This document shows, in pieces, positions 1-11,679 of a stretch of 64,000 nucleotides of DNA (position 1 is the first letter of the stretch; each line of letters begins with the position of its first letter). A program made the translations under genes and the position numbers. Location of the stretch: contig JAESUZ010000457.1 of assembly GCA_017311185.1 (NCBI GenBank), positions 434,001 through 498,000 of the forward strand, given 5' to 3'. The DNA is from Proteles cristata cristata (lineage: Eukaryota > Chordata > Mammalia > Carnivora > Hyaenidae). The notes beneath the pieces were generated by a model. It worked only from the letters and a program-made list of their open reading frames with translations, made no database searches and was not told the DNA's origin.

Positions 1-355
1 CCTTCCTCATTTAAGCCACTGTTTCAATTCTAATTACCTTTTATTTTTATCCTGAAAACACTACAGTGTGCTCAACAAAGATATACTAAAAATGAGGAAG
101 CCTACCAAATAACACGAATTGGCCATTTACTGGGAGTTTCACTTAGAAGCTGATCAGGTAATGATTTGCAAACTGTTAACTCCACATATGGGGAAGTACA
201 GGGGATTCAGGCTATGAGCAAATATCCCATTTCTCCCTCTCTTGCAAGATATTAAGCCAAAGGGGCATCCAAAATAAGTTTCCTATATTGTGCTGTGAGA
301 GATCATGAAATCATTTCATCAGGACAGGCTTGTCATGCTGTTGCCTTTAGGTGGT

Positions 356-440
356 TTCCTTCTTCTCCTTCTCTTCCCCCTTCAACTGCCCCTCCTCCTC
401 ATTCCCTTTTCTTCCTTCTCTTTCTCTTCCTCCTGCTCTT
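356..440. repeat. Polypyrimidine (CT-rich) tract
   Basis: About 85 bases are almost entirely C and T on the plus strand, in irregular TTCTTCTCC-like units. It is low-complexity sequence with no clear repeat unit. It is not attached to a SINE, so it is probably simple-sequence drift. Confidence 0.7.
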
Positions 441-1894
441 TTCGTTTCTAATTTGGCATTTCACTCCCAAGGGAAATTCAATGGTCACAATCTTCTACAT
501 TACTTTCTGATCCCTGTACTATAGGAAAGTTTGCTCCATGAGCTTTCTGGCTTTGTCTTACCACCCCAAGCCAGAGTGTTTTTCTTTGTCTGGGTCACTC
601 CTTCTCCCTGAATAATTTCATTAGGACTTAATTTCATTAGGCTTGAAACAAAGATGCATTGGATGAATGTGAACAAAATCACAGGCCAAATGCTCCAAAT
701 TCCTAGTTACTGGGATTGAAATCTGCCTAGTGCTATACTCAGTAAAACTGTAGTTTAATACCTCCAGAAGTTTCCCCCAATTATTGCAGAAGGAGAGGCT
801 ATGACCTTGTGCATACTCACAGTTAAAAATACGATAAAACCCAAGTACTGGGGGGATGGTGGGGATAACTACCTTCTTTAGCTCACATTGTGAAATTCTT
901 ATACCCTGGTAGGTATGTCCCAAGACCAACACAAAGGAAGTTCACCAAATATGTAAGAAACAAAATTCCACTATTTTGGAAGTGTTGAGGGCAACTTCAT
1001 GTCCCTGTGCCCAAAGCTATAGTGACTGATGGCATCAAAAGTTGCTAAACGGGAACATTTGGGATTTCATTCCTCAAAACCATAACCCACAACTATTCAA
1101 ACCAATGGAAAGATTGCCAAACCTTTGTGGGGGGAAGCAAATGAGATGCTCCCCAAGTGACCTCCCACTGCTTCAATGTATTTTCCTGATGCCACTTCCA
1201 CCTCAAGCTTGCCTGACTCACTCATGCATCTAAACAAGACTGTTCTGACAGCCAGAGCCTTTAGCTGCTGGAAAAATCCAACCTTCTTCTTGCTGCTAGA
1301 TGTCCTTGAAATATGCAGACCCTAGAATCGGACCAAAGCTACCATATCAAGCTACTTGGTGATGGCCAGGGCAAAGTCCAAAGATATCATGACATTTCCA
1401 AAATACTGACTTTATTTCTCTGTCAACTAACATGACACACTGGAGGATTCTGAAGATTTGTGCTAGAGAAATAAAGTGGTGTCAATGTACAGAGTCACTA
1501 TGGTCCATCTTTGCTCTGCTCAAAACACTCCCTAAACAGTAGAGAGGGAGGTGTCAACAGGACTGGAAGGAAAGGGATTCAGGGACCAGAACCACAAATG
1601 CATGACCATTCTGAGGTTCAAGGAATGAAGAAGGGGGTATGAGGCTTCTTCCTAGACTCTATCTCTGAAGGGCATAGACGTTCCCAGGAATATCATCTAT
1701 CTCCGCTCCTTTTCACAACCTAGTATGGACACAATGATTCAGTCAAATTTATTATGGACTTGTTTCTATCTTGAAGATGGTTCAATAAATGCACAGGAAA
1801 ATGTTCAATACATACTTTCAAAAAGAAGTTAATTTTATAGTGAAGAGATTTTGAGTGTTAGCTTTTGAGGTACCTTCCACTTGTGCTTCCCTGA

Positions 1895-2030
1895 ATTCTT
1901 TTATTCCTTTATTTTCAGTGTCTACAGGGCACCTACTATGTGCCATATGATGTTCTTGGCTGTGATGGAGAGCAAAACTGGATGTGGTTCTGCCTGATTG
2001 GAGTCCACAGACTTGACAGAAACAAGGAAG
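1895..2030. mobile_element. Ancient interspersed repeat relic, family unresolved
   Basis: The order CACCTACTATGTGCCA, a 'tgttcttggc' segment, GAGCAAAACTGG and a 'ggagtccacagacttgac' segment follows a widespread old mammalian repeat (TACTATGTGCCAGGCACTGT, then AGTGAACAAAAC). A related stretch lies at about 25295-25560. I do not trust myself to name the family. Confidence 0.4.
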
Positions 2031-2889
2031 AAGCGGCAGGCTCCCCTAAGTTTCTCCATTTTATCATTGCATGATCTCATACATACTTCCTGTCTTTTAT
2101 ACCAAATGATTTTCCTCTTTTAAGTCTGTCTCTCAGTGACAATCTCTCCTCCCATGGCGCCAACCCCTGATTCCTGACTCACAGAGGGCACTCCACCTCA
2201 CTGCCCCAACCACCCAGCAAGAGGTACGGCCAAACCTTCTTGGGCTTGCAAATAAGACCTGGGCACGTGGCTCACCTGCTCTGCACCTTGATTCATGTAC
2301 CTGGAAAGGCAGGCATGACTCAGAAGGCCTAACTAAATATTAAAATAAAACCCACGGCTGCCTCCGGTCCCACTTGCCTACATTTCCTCTGCCTTGTCTT
2401 TCTTGTGGCAGCCTAAGTCCCATCTAACAGCTCAGAACGGAGCCCACTGTTTTCTGTTTCTCTCCAGATGTCTCAAAGACACACAGCAATGCAGTGACTT
2501 CTTCCTTTCATCCTCTTATTTAGGTGTTGGGGGGGGGGCAGAGTTTCCGGTGGGTCAGTTTCTTCAAAACATTATCTAATGCCTTTTTGTCAAGGTGGTA
2601 GGTTTATTTTTGGCCCCTCTGGGTATCACATCTCTTTGCTTCTTTGTAAGTATTTTTTCTAGGCCCTTAATGAGGTGTTTGATAAAGTCTCCTAGCTCCT
2701 TGTAAGGCACTTCCTTTGTTCCATGGCTCCTTTGAACATCTTTCTAACAAATACCCCTATTCTTACTATGGCCGTTCTTCTCCTATAACTGAATATCTAT
2801 GCAGTGAATTTCATCTGAACTCTGAACTCTCAAAAAAGCATCTATATACTTTCTTTTTCAGATCAGAGATGTAACGCCTGTATCATTCA

Positions 2890-3260
2890 AGTTCTGGAAG
2901 ATACAGAAAATTATAAAGGATTAAAAATTAGAGGTAATCCTAATCCTACTACCCAAAGATATCCATTGTTAACACTTGAGACCACTCTGTTCCTACATAT
3001 TTTGCACATGTATATATTTTTACATAACCATGCTACTATATACAGTTTTAGATTTTCTTAACTAGTATCATTAGCACTTTTCTACGCTCTTAAGAATTTT
3101 CACAGCCATGATCCTAAATGGTGGCATAATATTTTATACTATGGACCTACCATTATTTATTGCATCATTTCCCTAGCTTGACACTTGGGTTGCTTTCCCT
3201 TTTTTGCTGTAATTGTATAAGGAAATACATTTAATTCCCCCAACCTCTTCTCCAAACAAA
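2890..3260 (-). mobile_element. Ancient L1 3' fragment (L1M-like)
   Basis: Read on the plus strand, it follows the reverse of an old L1 3' region: a 'taatcctactacccaaagat' segment, then TATATATTTTTACATAA, then an ATGGTGGCATAATATTTTAT-like segment, then 'ttgacacttgggttgctttc'. It is strongly diverged with no coding capacity. The opposite orientation of a similar type occurs at 4690-4925. Confidence 0.6.
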
Positions 3261-3534
3261 CATTTGAATTTAATTGGGCTGCAATCCTTCTGAGTCAGTG
3301 TCTTACCCACAAATGTGCCCTGAATCCTTTCCAGTTTACTGGTCAGAACAGGCACAGAATGTTCTCCTTCCTCTTAGGGCAAGTATCCTGACCAAAAGCT
3401 GCACATCCCAGTCTTCACCTGATACGGTACGTCCTGCCTCTGAAGCCCTCAGTGTCAACATATGTGCTCATGGTTTTTGCTTCCTTAGCTCCACTGATTC
3501 TGGCCCCAGGCCGCTCCTCCAGTCCTGCCTCCGA

Positions 3535-3945
3535 CCCCAATCCCGTCACCTTCACACAGAGGGCCCAGACCTTTGCACCTGCTGCTCCTCTTCCTGGAAA
3601 GGCCAAGTCTCAGGTCTTTGCAAGGTGTCTCTTTAAAACTCAGGTCCCAGCCTGCAGGACACCTTCTCAAAGGCCTCTCTTGATCTATAATCTAAAATAA
3701 AGCTGTTGGTTTTCCTCCCTGTCAGTTACTCTCAAAGACACCACTTGGGACCACTGAGTTTTTCATTCAGCACTCTCTGAAAATAACTGGTTCTTTAATG
3801 TGTTCCTTGATTGCCTTCTCTCTTCGCTAAACCCAGTTGCTCTCATTCATTCTTATTACACTTTGCCCCAAACAGTGAAGATCTATAGCAGGACCTCAAT
3901 AAATGTTTCCTGATGGATGGATGAATGAATGAATCGGTGAGTGAA
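3535..3945 (+). mobile_element. L2 LINE 3' end
   Basis: The segment has the L2 3' pattern: a 'cctttgcacctgctgctcct' stretch, then CTTCCTGGAA, CTCAGGTC and AGGCCTCTCTTGA, ending in CTCAATAAATGTTTCC and a short GGATGGATGAATGAATGAAT tail. This is a fossil non-LTR retrotransposon shared by all mammals. No reading frame survives. Confidence 0.7.
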
Positions 3946-4118
3946 TCAATGAAAACATGGAAGCCAATCTCCTTTCCTTGGTGAAATACTCTATATAATA
4001 TGTGCCACATTATACAGATGTATTTTATACTGAGAGAATTTCTTAAATCTTGAAAATATCCATACACATCTGGCCCATAATTTGCTTCAAGGAATCTCTC
4101 CTGATGATATGAAAAGAA

Positions 4119-4578
4119 ACATGGAAAGAGCCTAAGTGTCCATCAACTGACGAATGGATCAAGAAGATGTGGTTTATCTATACAATGAAATACTACATGG
4201 CAATGAGAAACAATGAAATCTGGCCATGTGTAGCAACATGGATGGACCTTGAGGGTGTTATGCTGAGTGAAATAAGTCAGGCAGAGAAGGACAGATACCA
4301 TATGTTTGCACGTATAGGAGGATTAAGAGGAACTTAACGGAGGACCATGGTGGAGAAGAATGGGGGAAATAGTAGCGGAGAGGAAGGGAGGCAAACCATG
4401 AGATACTCCTGAATGCTGAGAACAAACTGAGGACTGATGGGTGTGGGGGGGGGAGGGGAAGGGGGGTGATTGGCATGGAGGAGGGCACTTGTGGGGATGA
4501 GCACTGGGTGTTATATGGAAACCAACTTGACAATAAACTATTTGTAAAAAATAATAATAATAATAAAAATTTTAAAAA
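4119..4578 (+). mobile_element. Felid-type L1, 5'-truncated 3' end
   Basis: It starts inside the L1 3' portion at CATGGAAAGAGCCTAAGTG, runs through ATGGCAATGAGAAACAATG and AAATAAGTCAGGCAGAGA, has a G-rich polypurine block at about 4437-4478, and ends GACAATAAACTATTTGTAAA plus an A/AAT tail. About 450 bp remain of a roughly 6-kb element, so it is a dead copy. The minus-strand open frame across it is an antisense shadow. It appears to sit within older L1 sequence. Confidence 0.9.
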
Positions 4579-4660
4579 ACTGAAAGTCAATCACTATACT
4601 GTACACTTGAAATTGATATAGCACTGTATATTAATTATAATGGAATATAAAAAAACAGAA
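4579..4660 (+). mobile_element. Old L1 3' terminus
   Basis: A 'tgtacacttgaaattgatat' segment and TATTAATTATAATGGAATAT match the last bases of older L1 elements (pattern: CACCTGAAACTAATATAAC, then CAATAAAA). This may be the remnant into which the younger L1 at 4119 inserted. Confidence 0.5.
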
Positions 4661-4689
4661 AGCAACTCTAATATAAAGAACAAAGGAGA

Positions 4690-4925
4690 CATCGTTGTAC
4701 ATGTGGATCTCATATAGAAATGGCGAAATACGATGCAGCCATTAAAAACTGTATTTATACAGAATTTCTAAGGATGAGAAAATGACAACAAATGTACCAA
4801 ATGTTAGTGGTTGAATCTCTGAGTGATGAAATTAGGATGACAATATCCTTTACCCTTTCAGTGTTTTACAAATTTTCGTCACTGAGAATGTGTTCCTTTT
4901 ACAGATAAAGTAACATACAAAAAAT
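4690..4925 (+). mobile_element. Ancient L1 3' fragment (L1M-like)
   Basis: A 'cgatgcagccattaaaaact' stretch is followed by a 'ttagtggttgaatctctgag' segment, GTGTTTTACAAATTTTC and GAGAATGTGTTCCTTTTA. This is the order of an old L1 3' untranslated region. It is diverged and non-coding. Confidence 0.55.
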
Positions 4926-5135
4926 CCCCCATCCCACATCTGAATATAAAGGTATCTGTATTCAACATTTCCACCCACTTTTTTTGAGTTTTCCTCCTCC
5001 TCTCCTGTTCTTAGATGTGGCGTTTTGTAAATGCAGGTAGTTTTTCAGTGTCACAGAAAGAATGTTCAAGACAGAACCGGTTTTACAGGGTTAGTCCTAT
5101 AAAACCACTAGGTTCCCTCAGAACTAGAAGCAGTC

Positions 5136-5351
5136 TGGGGCACCTGTGTGGCTTAGTCAGTTAAGCGGCCGACTTCGGCTCAAGTTATGATCTCACAGTT
5201 CATGGGTTCAAGCCCTGCATTGGGCTCTGACAGCTCAGAGCCTGGAGTCTGCTTCTGATTCTGTGTGTCCCTCTCTCTCTGACCCTACCCTGCTCATGAT
5301 CTGTCTCTCTCTGTCTCTCAGAAATAAATGTTAAAAAATTAAAAAAAAAAA
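5136..5351 (+). mobile_element. CAN SINE (SINEC_Fc-like) with perfect TSD
   Basis: It shows the tRNA-Lys-like head (GGGGCACCTGTGTGGCTTAG), a B-box-like segment (GGGTTCAAGCC), a CT-rich middle and AAATAA plus poly-A. The 16-base direct repeat AGAACTAGAAGCAGTC flanks it perfectly at 5120-5135 and 5352-5367, which marks a fairly recent L1-driven insertion. CAN SINEs are transcribed by RNA polymerase III and encode no protein. Confidence 0.95.
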
Positions 5352-5367
5352 AGAACTAGAAGCAGTC

Positions 5368-6047
5368 CTTAACTTTGTCCTACCCCAACCCCCACTAAAA
5401 CAAGAACTAAGTATGATGACTTACTCCTATCTTACTGATACATTCTACCAAATATTTTTCAGGTGGTTAGGTAGTTAGGGTGCAGACACTTCAAGAGAAA
5501 CATACCACTGCCACCATTTCCTTTCTGAGCTATAAAAGGTTGAGAAATCAATATGGTGGAGAAAGGAAAAATCGATAACATGGGGTGAACTGACACATCT
5601 ACATGGGATTACTCTCAATATTACTGCTGTAGGTTAGTTTTTTCCTGTTTTTTTTTCTTTCCATGCCTGACATTAATCACCAGTAACTAGACTCCTAAAA
5701 TAGACCCTTTTGTGATTCACTTATTCTCCTTGAAGATCTTTTCCTGCTCATCTTTCCTGCGGTTCTCTTCTAAAGCCAGGAAAACTTTGTTGTTATTTTC
5801 CCTTCTCTGTTTCTGACATGAAAGGCAGCTCCACTTTGCCAGGTGGCCTCCCTCGATGCCTGAAACAGCTGGAGTGCGAGCCATCAGAGCACAGCCCACC
5901 CCTTTCTTCACTCCCAGGAGGAACAAGGAAATTGGGACACAGCATCGGGACACAGAGAAACTAAAGATGACAAACATCTTCCATTTGAAGAGCATGTCCA
6001 ACCCATACCCAAATCTCCCTCCATCATCATTTCAATTGATCACCACA
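5368..6047. other. Unassigned sequence, no gene seen
   Basis: Single-copy-looking sequence. Two overlapping open frames of about 94 codons lie on opposite strands near 5717-6137, and one runs into the L1 at 6064. Neither has recognisable protein features, so I do not call them. Confidence 0.55.
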
Positions 6048-6063
6048 AAGGACTCTACTACTA

Positions 6064-6696
6064 TTTTTTTAAGTGTTGTATTTTTTAAATTGAATTATAA
6101 TTCACATGTGGTTATGTTAGTTTCAGGTATACAGTAAAATGATTAATCAATTCTATACATCATTCAGTGCTCATCATGATCAATGTACCCTTAATCCCCT
6201 TTATCTATTTCGCCCATCCTTCCCCCTCCCCCCTCTGGTATCCAGCAGCTCGTTCTCTGTATTTAAGAGTTTCCTTTTTGTTGTTTGTCCCTTTGCCTGT
6301 TTTGTTTCTTAAATTCCACATATGAGTGGAATCACGGTATTTGTCTTTCTCTGACTTATTTCACTTAGCAGTATCCCCTCCAGGTCCATCCAGTTGTTGC
6401 AAATGCCAAGATTTCATTTCTTTCTATGGCTGAGTAATATTCCATTGTATACATATACTACATCTTCCTTATTTGTTCATCTATGGATATACAGATGTAT
6501 TGCTTCCATACCTTGGCTCTTGTAAATGCTGCAGTAAACATAGGGGTGCATGTATCTTTGCAAACTAGTGTTTTTGTTTTCTTTGTGTAAATACCTAGTA
6601 GTGGAATTACTGGGTAATATGGTATTTCTATTTTTAATTTTTTTAAGGAGCCTCCACATGTTTTCCATGATGGCTGCATTCTCACCGATAGTGCAT
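6064..6696 (-). mobile_element. Carnivore L1, 5'-truncated, minus strand
   Basis: On the plus strand it reads as the reverse of an L1 3' end: a 'taattcacatgtggttatgt' start, TTCCACATATGAGTGGAATC, a 'ttatttcacttagcagtatc' segment, ATGGCTGAGTAATATTCCAT and GGAGCCTCCACATGTTTTCC. A 16-base target repeat with one mismatch flanks it (6048-6063 and 6697-6712, AAGGACTYTACTACTA). About 630 bp survive. It belongs to an older layer than the ACTATTTGTAAA-ended copies. Confidence 0.9.
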
Positions 6697-6712
6697 AAGG
6701 ACTTTACTACTA

Positions 6713-7274
6713 CTTATTTGTCTTGGACCTTCTTAGACAGCCTCTCAGCACCACTCTCCAAATATTCTCCCAGGGTGGCCACTTTCTGTCCATGGACTCA
6801 ACGATAAGAAAGGGCTCTGGTCCTTGGGAGCCTCCACTGTCTCTGGACCAAACCAAACCAAACCAGACAAACAAAATCCAAAAACCCAATTAGCTCTTAC
6901 CTTCCTACTCAGTTTTCAGAAACAGACTCTATAGTTATAGTCAACCTCATTGACTGGTATAAAGTGCCTGTTTCATCATCTTGTCAGAGACAAACAGAAA
7001 AGAATGCCATGATTGATTACCGATCCCATCTATGAGGGGAACCAAGGAGTACCATATCTGCCAACCGCCATCTCTTACTGGATCCATCCCCGTTTCCCCT
7101 ATCTTTTCCACCTCATTCACACCTTTAAATGGAGTGGGGTTTTTATTAAATAACCTCCCCCATGCCTTGGGATTCCCAGGCCACAGCACTGCTTCACTGC
7201 CACCCAGGGGACTGAACTGGCCACTGAGGACATGGAGAAGGCCACGGATCCCTGCTGTGTCCAAACCCTCAAAG
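6713..7274. other. Unassigned sequence, no gene seen
   Basis: No repeat is recognised. An open frame of about 105 codons (minus) and one of 92 codons (plus) overlap here, and the plus one runs into the poly-T of the SINE at 7289. Neither looks like a real protein. Confidence 0.5.
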
Positions 7275-7288
7275 GGCCTTTCCCCTTT

Positions 7289-7514
7289 ATTTTTTTTTAA
7301 TTTTTTTTAATGTTTTATTTATTTCTAGGAGAGAGAGAGAGACAGCGTGAGCAGGGGTGGGTCAGAGAGAGAGGAGTCACCGACTGAAACAGGCTCCAGG
7401 CTCTGAGCTGGCAGTCAGCACAGAGCCCGACGCGGGGCTCGAACCCACGAACCGCGAGATCATGACCCAAGCGAAAGTCGGACGCTTAACTGACTAAGCC
7501 ACCCAGGCGCCCCA
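7289..7514 (-). mobile_element. CAN SINE, young 'CTAGGAGAG' subtype
   Basis: Minus-strand SINE beginning with poly-T and TTTATTTCTAGGAGAG, then GTCACCGACTGAAACAGG and CTGGCAGTCAGCACAGAG, ending GCCACCCAGGCGCCCC. The 14-base repeat GGCCTTTCCCCTTT flanks it (7275-7288 and 7515-7528). It shares diagnostic bases with the copies at 19118, 26843, 46215 and 53286. Confidence 0.95.
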
Positions 7515-7528
7515 GGCCTTTCCCCTTT

Positions 7529-9256
7529 TGTACTGCCCTTCCCTCTTCTTGTTATATTCCTATACTTGTCCCTACTCTTCTTGTTCCATTGATCTGTCTA
7601 TATTGTGGTAAATTTGTGACATATGACTTTGTCCCCCACGAGGACTGTGAAGTCTGTTAAGGCAGGGATCAGTTTGTTCAGAGTGGACTGGCATAGAAAA
7701 GGCTCTCAGAGAACATTTTTGAACTGATATGGACTAAATCTCTGGACGAAGATCTAAAAGTCAATCCCCTTAGTCTCTGTATGGACATTAAAGGAAAAGA
7801 GAGGCAGAAAAGCTGTAAAATTGAGTTCTAAGCCCCACCATTTCTAAATCAACTGTGCCAATCCTCTATAATTTCACAATTGTTCTCACATGTAAGTACA
7901 AGGATACTCTTGTGGAATTTCAAAGAAAATGGAATCTTCCAGATGGGGTATGATTTGGCACCAACATTTAAATCCTCCCCACCCCCAAACACATACACTA
8001 ATCATATATATTTAAAAACACTAGACATTCTGCTAAAATCCAAAATACTTTAGGTTGGGCCACCCAAATACCATTGAAGGCCATTAAACCTCTCAGAGTT
8101 TTTCCAAAGCAATCAAATAAAGAAGAAAGACAGGCACAAGATTTTAGTGAATTCTGTAAAGTAATTCAAAGTCAGATTTTGAGAGGTTCCTTTTTGAATT
8201 CCATTTGCTGACAGAGTATTTATTAATACAATCCTTCAGCACAGGAAATCATTCATTGAACAAACATGAATATATGTCCAAATCCATGCATTAAAACCAT
8301 TCCATTACTTCACAAAAATTCCCCTCTACAAATAGAAAAAAAGCACCTCCATTTTACACCATCCTATTGGAACAGTCTCATCATCCCAAGCACCTTTTGG
8401 TAATTTTCCTTAGTAGAAATAAAATTTAAATTCTTCAAATACTTCAAAGGTGTAGGGCTTTGTTTTAAACCAGTTAGAAACAGTGCCGATGTCAAATGCA
8501 CTGCTAGGAATTAGGCTATTTATGTCAGGACAATTTTTGATGAAAATATAGAGAAAATACCAGCTGTGAAGGTAGATGCAGCTGAAATTATGTTTCCACC
8601 ATTGGACATTGACATTGACATGTCAAACCCAAGTTGCCACTCTGCCTTGTGTGTTTCAACAATGGCCCCATACATGTGGCCAGGGTGCCCGTGGCATGTA
8701 GTGATTTTTTTATGCCCTTGCCTTGTAATGAGAAGGAATCAGGCAGCTAGGTAACCACTGATAGAAGACTTCTCCAAGTTTTGTTTTCTCAAACATGAAT
8801 CTATCTTCCTAGCTGTAAGATTTACTTGACAGAAGGAATGGGAAGATGGAATCAAGATGGATGGTCCAGGGGTCCTGGTGGGTCCTGGTTTTCTGGAAGA
8901 GCCTGAAGGAAGAAGGGTATTTCAGAAAGAATGAAGGAAGGGGGTGTCCCAAGGCTGGTTTCAGTCATACCCACATCTGGAGGGGATGTGAGGAGTAGAC
9001 CCTCTCAGTGACACAGTGACCAGAGACTATAGAGAAATACACTAGACCTTGGAATTAAGACTCCAGACAAGCCAGGGGATGGAGGAGGAAAGGGGATCTC
9101 TGACTTTCAAAGACAGCCATGTCAGCAAGATCTCACACTAAGGTCAGAGGACCCTTACTGGGGAAGGACCCTTTTTGGGGTGTGTCACCTTGTCTGCAAT
9201 ATCTGTTCTCAGTACTCTGAGAGAGCCAGTGAAAAGAAACTGAATGAGTTCTTAAA
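7529..9256. other. Unassigned sequence; possible L2 relic near 7600-7745
   Basis: The part near 7600-7745 (GAGGACTGTGAAGTCTG, then AGGCAGGGATCAG, then a degraded CTCAGAGAACATTTTTGAA) resembles an L2 3' end. The rest, about 7750-9256, shows no recognised repeat and no credible coding frame. Confidence 0.5.
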
Positions 9257-9268
9257 AATAAAGCTGTG

Positions 9269-9505
9269 CTGGGACATCTGAGTGGCTTAGTTAAGTGTCC
9301 AACTTCAGCTCAGGTCATGATCTCGTGGTTTGTGAGTTTGAGACCCACTTCAGGCTCTGTGCTGACAGATCGGAAACTGGAGCCTGCTTCGAATTATGTG
9401 TCTCCCTCTCTCTCTGCCCTTCCCTGGCTTGTGCTCTGTCTCTTTCTTTTCTCTTTTTCTCTCAAAAGTGAATAAACATTAAAAACAATTTTTTAAATAA
9501 AAAAC
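9269..9505 (+). mobile_element. CAN SINE with imperfect TSD
   Basis: The plus-strand copy starts GGGACATCTGAGTGGCTTAG, has GTCATGATCTCGTGGTTTGT and a CT-rich middle with TTTCTTTTCTC, and ends in an A-rich tail with AATAAACATTAAAAA. The flanking repeat AATAAAGCTGTG/AATAAAGCCATG (9257-9268 and 9506-9517) has two mismatches, so it is older than the copies with perfect repeats. Confidence 0.92.
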
Positions 9506-9517
9506 AATAAAGCCATG

Positions 9518-10689
9518 TCACCCCTAATAGATTTGAAAGAAACCAGGAGTGAAGGACCATCTGGCTTCGGAGTCAGGTGAAACAAGTACAGCTCAGTGAG
9601 GGGGAAGCCCCTACACTTCTTGCACTGCACTATCATTCCTGTGAGGGGGTATATGCTGCAAGCCGACTGATTCGTACTTGCAACAGACCACAACTGGCTA
9701 AACTGCCTGATCCCGGCCCCATCAGCACCATGCTGTAACACCCTGAAGTCTGCATGGAACTGAATGAAAACTCATGCCCATGTCATCAGCTTGTCAAACC
9801 ATCAGCTTGGCCTGAGGCAGATTAACAAATGCATGAGGAAGTGGGGTTGAGGAGCCGATGGAAGTAAGGAAGAAGAACTGGGGTGAGACTGAGACCTTCG
9901 TTTTGGCTCCTGTTTCCTGTGAATGCCTATTAAAGGCCTACTAATAAAGGTACTAGATGCCTTGTATTCAGTGGTATTCATTCACTCTTCCACATTTACC
10001 TACACTCACCATGCCAAGTCAATAAAGGCATTTTTATTCACCCACAGTGCTATGTTATAAGAACCTAAGGATTTTTACAAAGAAGGCCACCGGCTTATCC
10101 AGTCCAGTATTTTATTGTCTGAGTACAAGCACATAAAAATTAAGCTCCACAAAGGACTGTAGCCTGTTTTGTTAACTACTATATCCGTAGCTCCCCAGAG
10201 AGTAGCTGGCACATGTGAGGGATGCTCAAATATATTTGCTAAATAGAACTGAGTTCTGAAAGAGTTCCCAAGGAATCCCCAGTGGTAGACTCAGATTTTT
10301 TCCTTTGCAGTAAAGCAGAAAGAATAAGTGATAGTGGGGAGAGTGGATACAGAAGACCACTGTGCTGGTTTCCCTTGGCCCTTGACAAACTACAGTACTT
10401 TAATAAAGTCAGCACTTGCCTAGATCCTCAGCTTCCTCATCAGTGAAAAGAAAAGGGTTGACTCCAGCAATGTTATCCCACTATGTTATGTCGAGCTCCA
10501 AAGATTAGCAGTGGTGCTTCTGTGTGCGAGTGGCACATGACCCTTAACTTCACCATCTTCTGTTTTATCATGAGAGTTCCCGCAATTTTTTTGTTTGCCT
10601 AAAGGATTCCATTGATAATAATAAAAGGTTGTAAAATCCGCTTGATTCTTTTGCCCCCTAAAGGCACTCCCACCCGACAATATTTATAA
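9518..10689. other. Unassigned sequence with L2 and MIR relics
   Basis: About 10100-10255 looks like an L2 3' end ('tccacaaaggactgtagcct', then TAGCTGGCACATG, then GATGCTCAAATATATTTGCT). About 10370-10465 looks like a MIR core (CTCAGCTTCCTCATCAGTGA). The remaining sequence is unassigned, and no coding frame is credible. Confidence 0.5.
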
Positions 10690-11095
10690 TCCCTTGAATC
10701 TGGCTACACTGGCATCTTATGGCTCCTACAACTCCCCAAGTCCACATGTTGTTGGTGCTCCCTGGAATGTCCTTCTCTGGCCACTCATGGCTCCATCTCT
10801 GCCTAACTCCCTCTGACCCCTGCTATCCTCAGATGAATCAGAATTCTATTACTTGTCTCATGGCACTCGGTCCTATTTATTAATAACACTATCCATAATT
10901 AAAATTAAATAAGTCAATGTGATCATTCATCTGATGTCTGGTCCTCTTGCTAGATTATTATTTCCATGAGGATGAGGACAAAGACTGGGTCTGTTATGTT
11001 CACTACCTTGTCCTTAAACCTGAACTCCTACATCTCACTCAGTAATGACATTGTGAATAAATGAATGCATGCATGAATGAATGATAAATTTCACA
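10690..11095 (+). mobile_element. L2 LINE 3' end
   Basis: The sequence has the L2 order: a 'tggctccatctctgcctaac' part, then ATTATTTCCATGAGGATGAG, GGTCTGTTATGTTCACTACC and CAGTAATGACATTGTGAATA, ending ATGAATGCATGCATGAATGA. It is a mammal-wide fossil with no open frame. Confidence 0.65.
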
Positions 11096-11210
11096 GGCAT
11101 TAAGATGCTGTGTAAGAGCTGCATAAAATGTTGCATCACAGTTATTGCCGTGGGGGTAGATACCACATACCTTAAGGTGTTAGACAAGCAGGGCAAGGGT
11201 CACACTTCTT

Positions 11211-11320
11211 TTTTTTTTTTTTTTTTACAAATAGTTTATTGTCAAATTAGTTTCCACATAACACCCAGTGCTCATCCCCACAAGTGTCCTCCTCCATGCC
11301 CACCCCTCCTCCCCCCCACA
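11211..11320 (-). mobile_element. Very short felid L1 insertion (110 bp)
   Basis: Poly-T is followed by ACAAATAGTTTATTGTC and ATAACACCCAGTGCTCATCC, then the piece stops in the CT-rich part of the L1 3' end. The 13-base repeat GGTCACACTTCTT flanks it perfectly (11198-11210 and 11321-11333). Severe 5' truncation left only the last ~90 bases plus tail. Confidence 0.95.
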
Positions 11321-11347
11321 GGTCACACTTCTTATAGAGGTAGAGAA

Positions 11348-11556
11348 GGGGGATGCATGGGTGGCTCAGTAGGTTGAGTATCCAACTTCGGTTCAGGTCA
11401 TGATCTCAGTTTGTGAGTTCGAGTCCCACATCAGGCTCTGTGCTGACAGTTCAGAGCCTGGAGCCTGCTTTACATTCTGTGTCTCCCTCTCTCTTTCTCT
11501 TTCTCTCCTTCAAAACTAAAGAAACATTAAAAATATTTTTTTAAAGAAAAAAGAAA
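11348..11556 (+). mobile_element. CAN SINE
   Basis: It starts GGGGGATGCATGGGTGGCTC only 15 bases after the target repeat of the L1 at 11211. It has the B-box-like GAGTTCGAGTCC, CCCTCTCTCTTTCTC, and an A-rich tail. No clean flanking repeat is visible, because the A-rich tail blurs the boundary. Confidence 0.88.
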
Positions 11557-11679
11557 AGAATACTGGTCCCTCCCCAGTCCTCTGGCTCATTCTCTGTCCT
11601 ATGTGGTATCTCTAAGTGATGGTCTAGCAGGAACTCGGGAACAGCTATAATTACCCAGGAGTGCATACTCTAGACCTGG
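11557..11679. other. Unassigned spacer
   Basis: Short single-copy-looking sequence between the SINE and a hAT MITE. Nothing is recognised. Confidence 0.5.

Larger units (their letters stand above)
1..2889. other. Unassigned sequence, no gene seen
   Basis: No convincing coding frame or young repeat is visible. It holds a polypyrimidine stretch near 356-440 and a run of ten G at 2529-2538. A stretch near 1895-2030 containing CACCTACTATGTGCCA resembles a common ancient mammalian repeat. The short open frames here look like chance. Confidence 0.6.

Noticed and set aside
5136..5351. tRNA gene
   Set aside because: The head has tRNA-like A and B boxes but sits in a SINE with a CT-rich part and poly-A. 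The cloverleaf is not intact.
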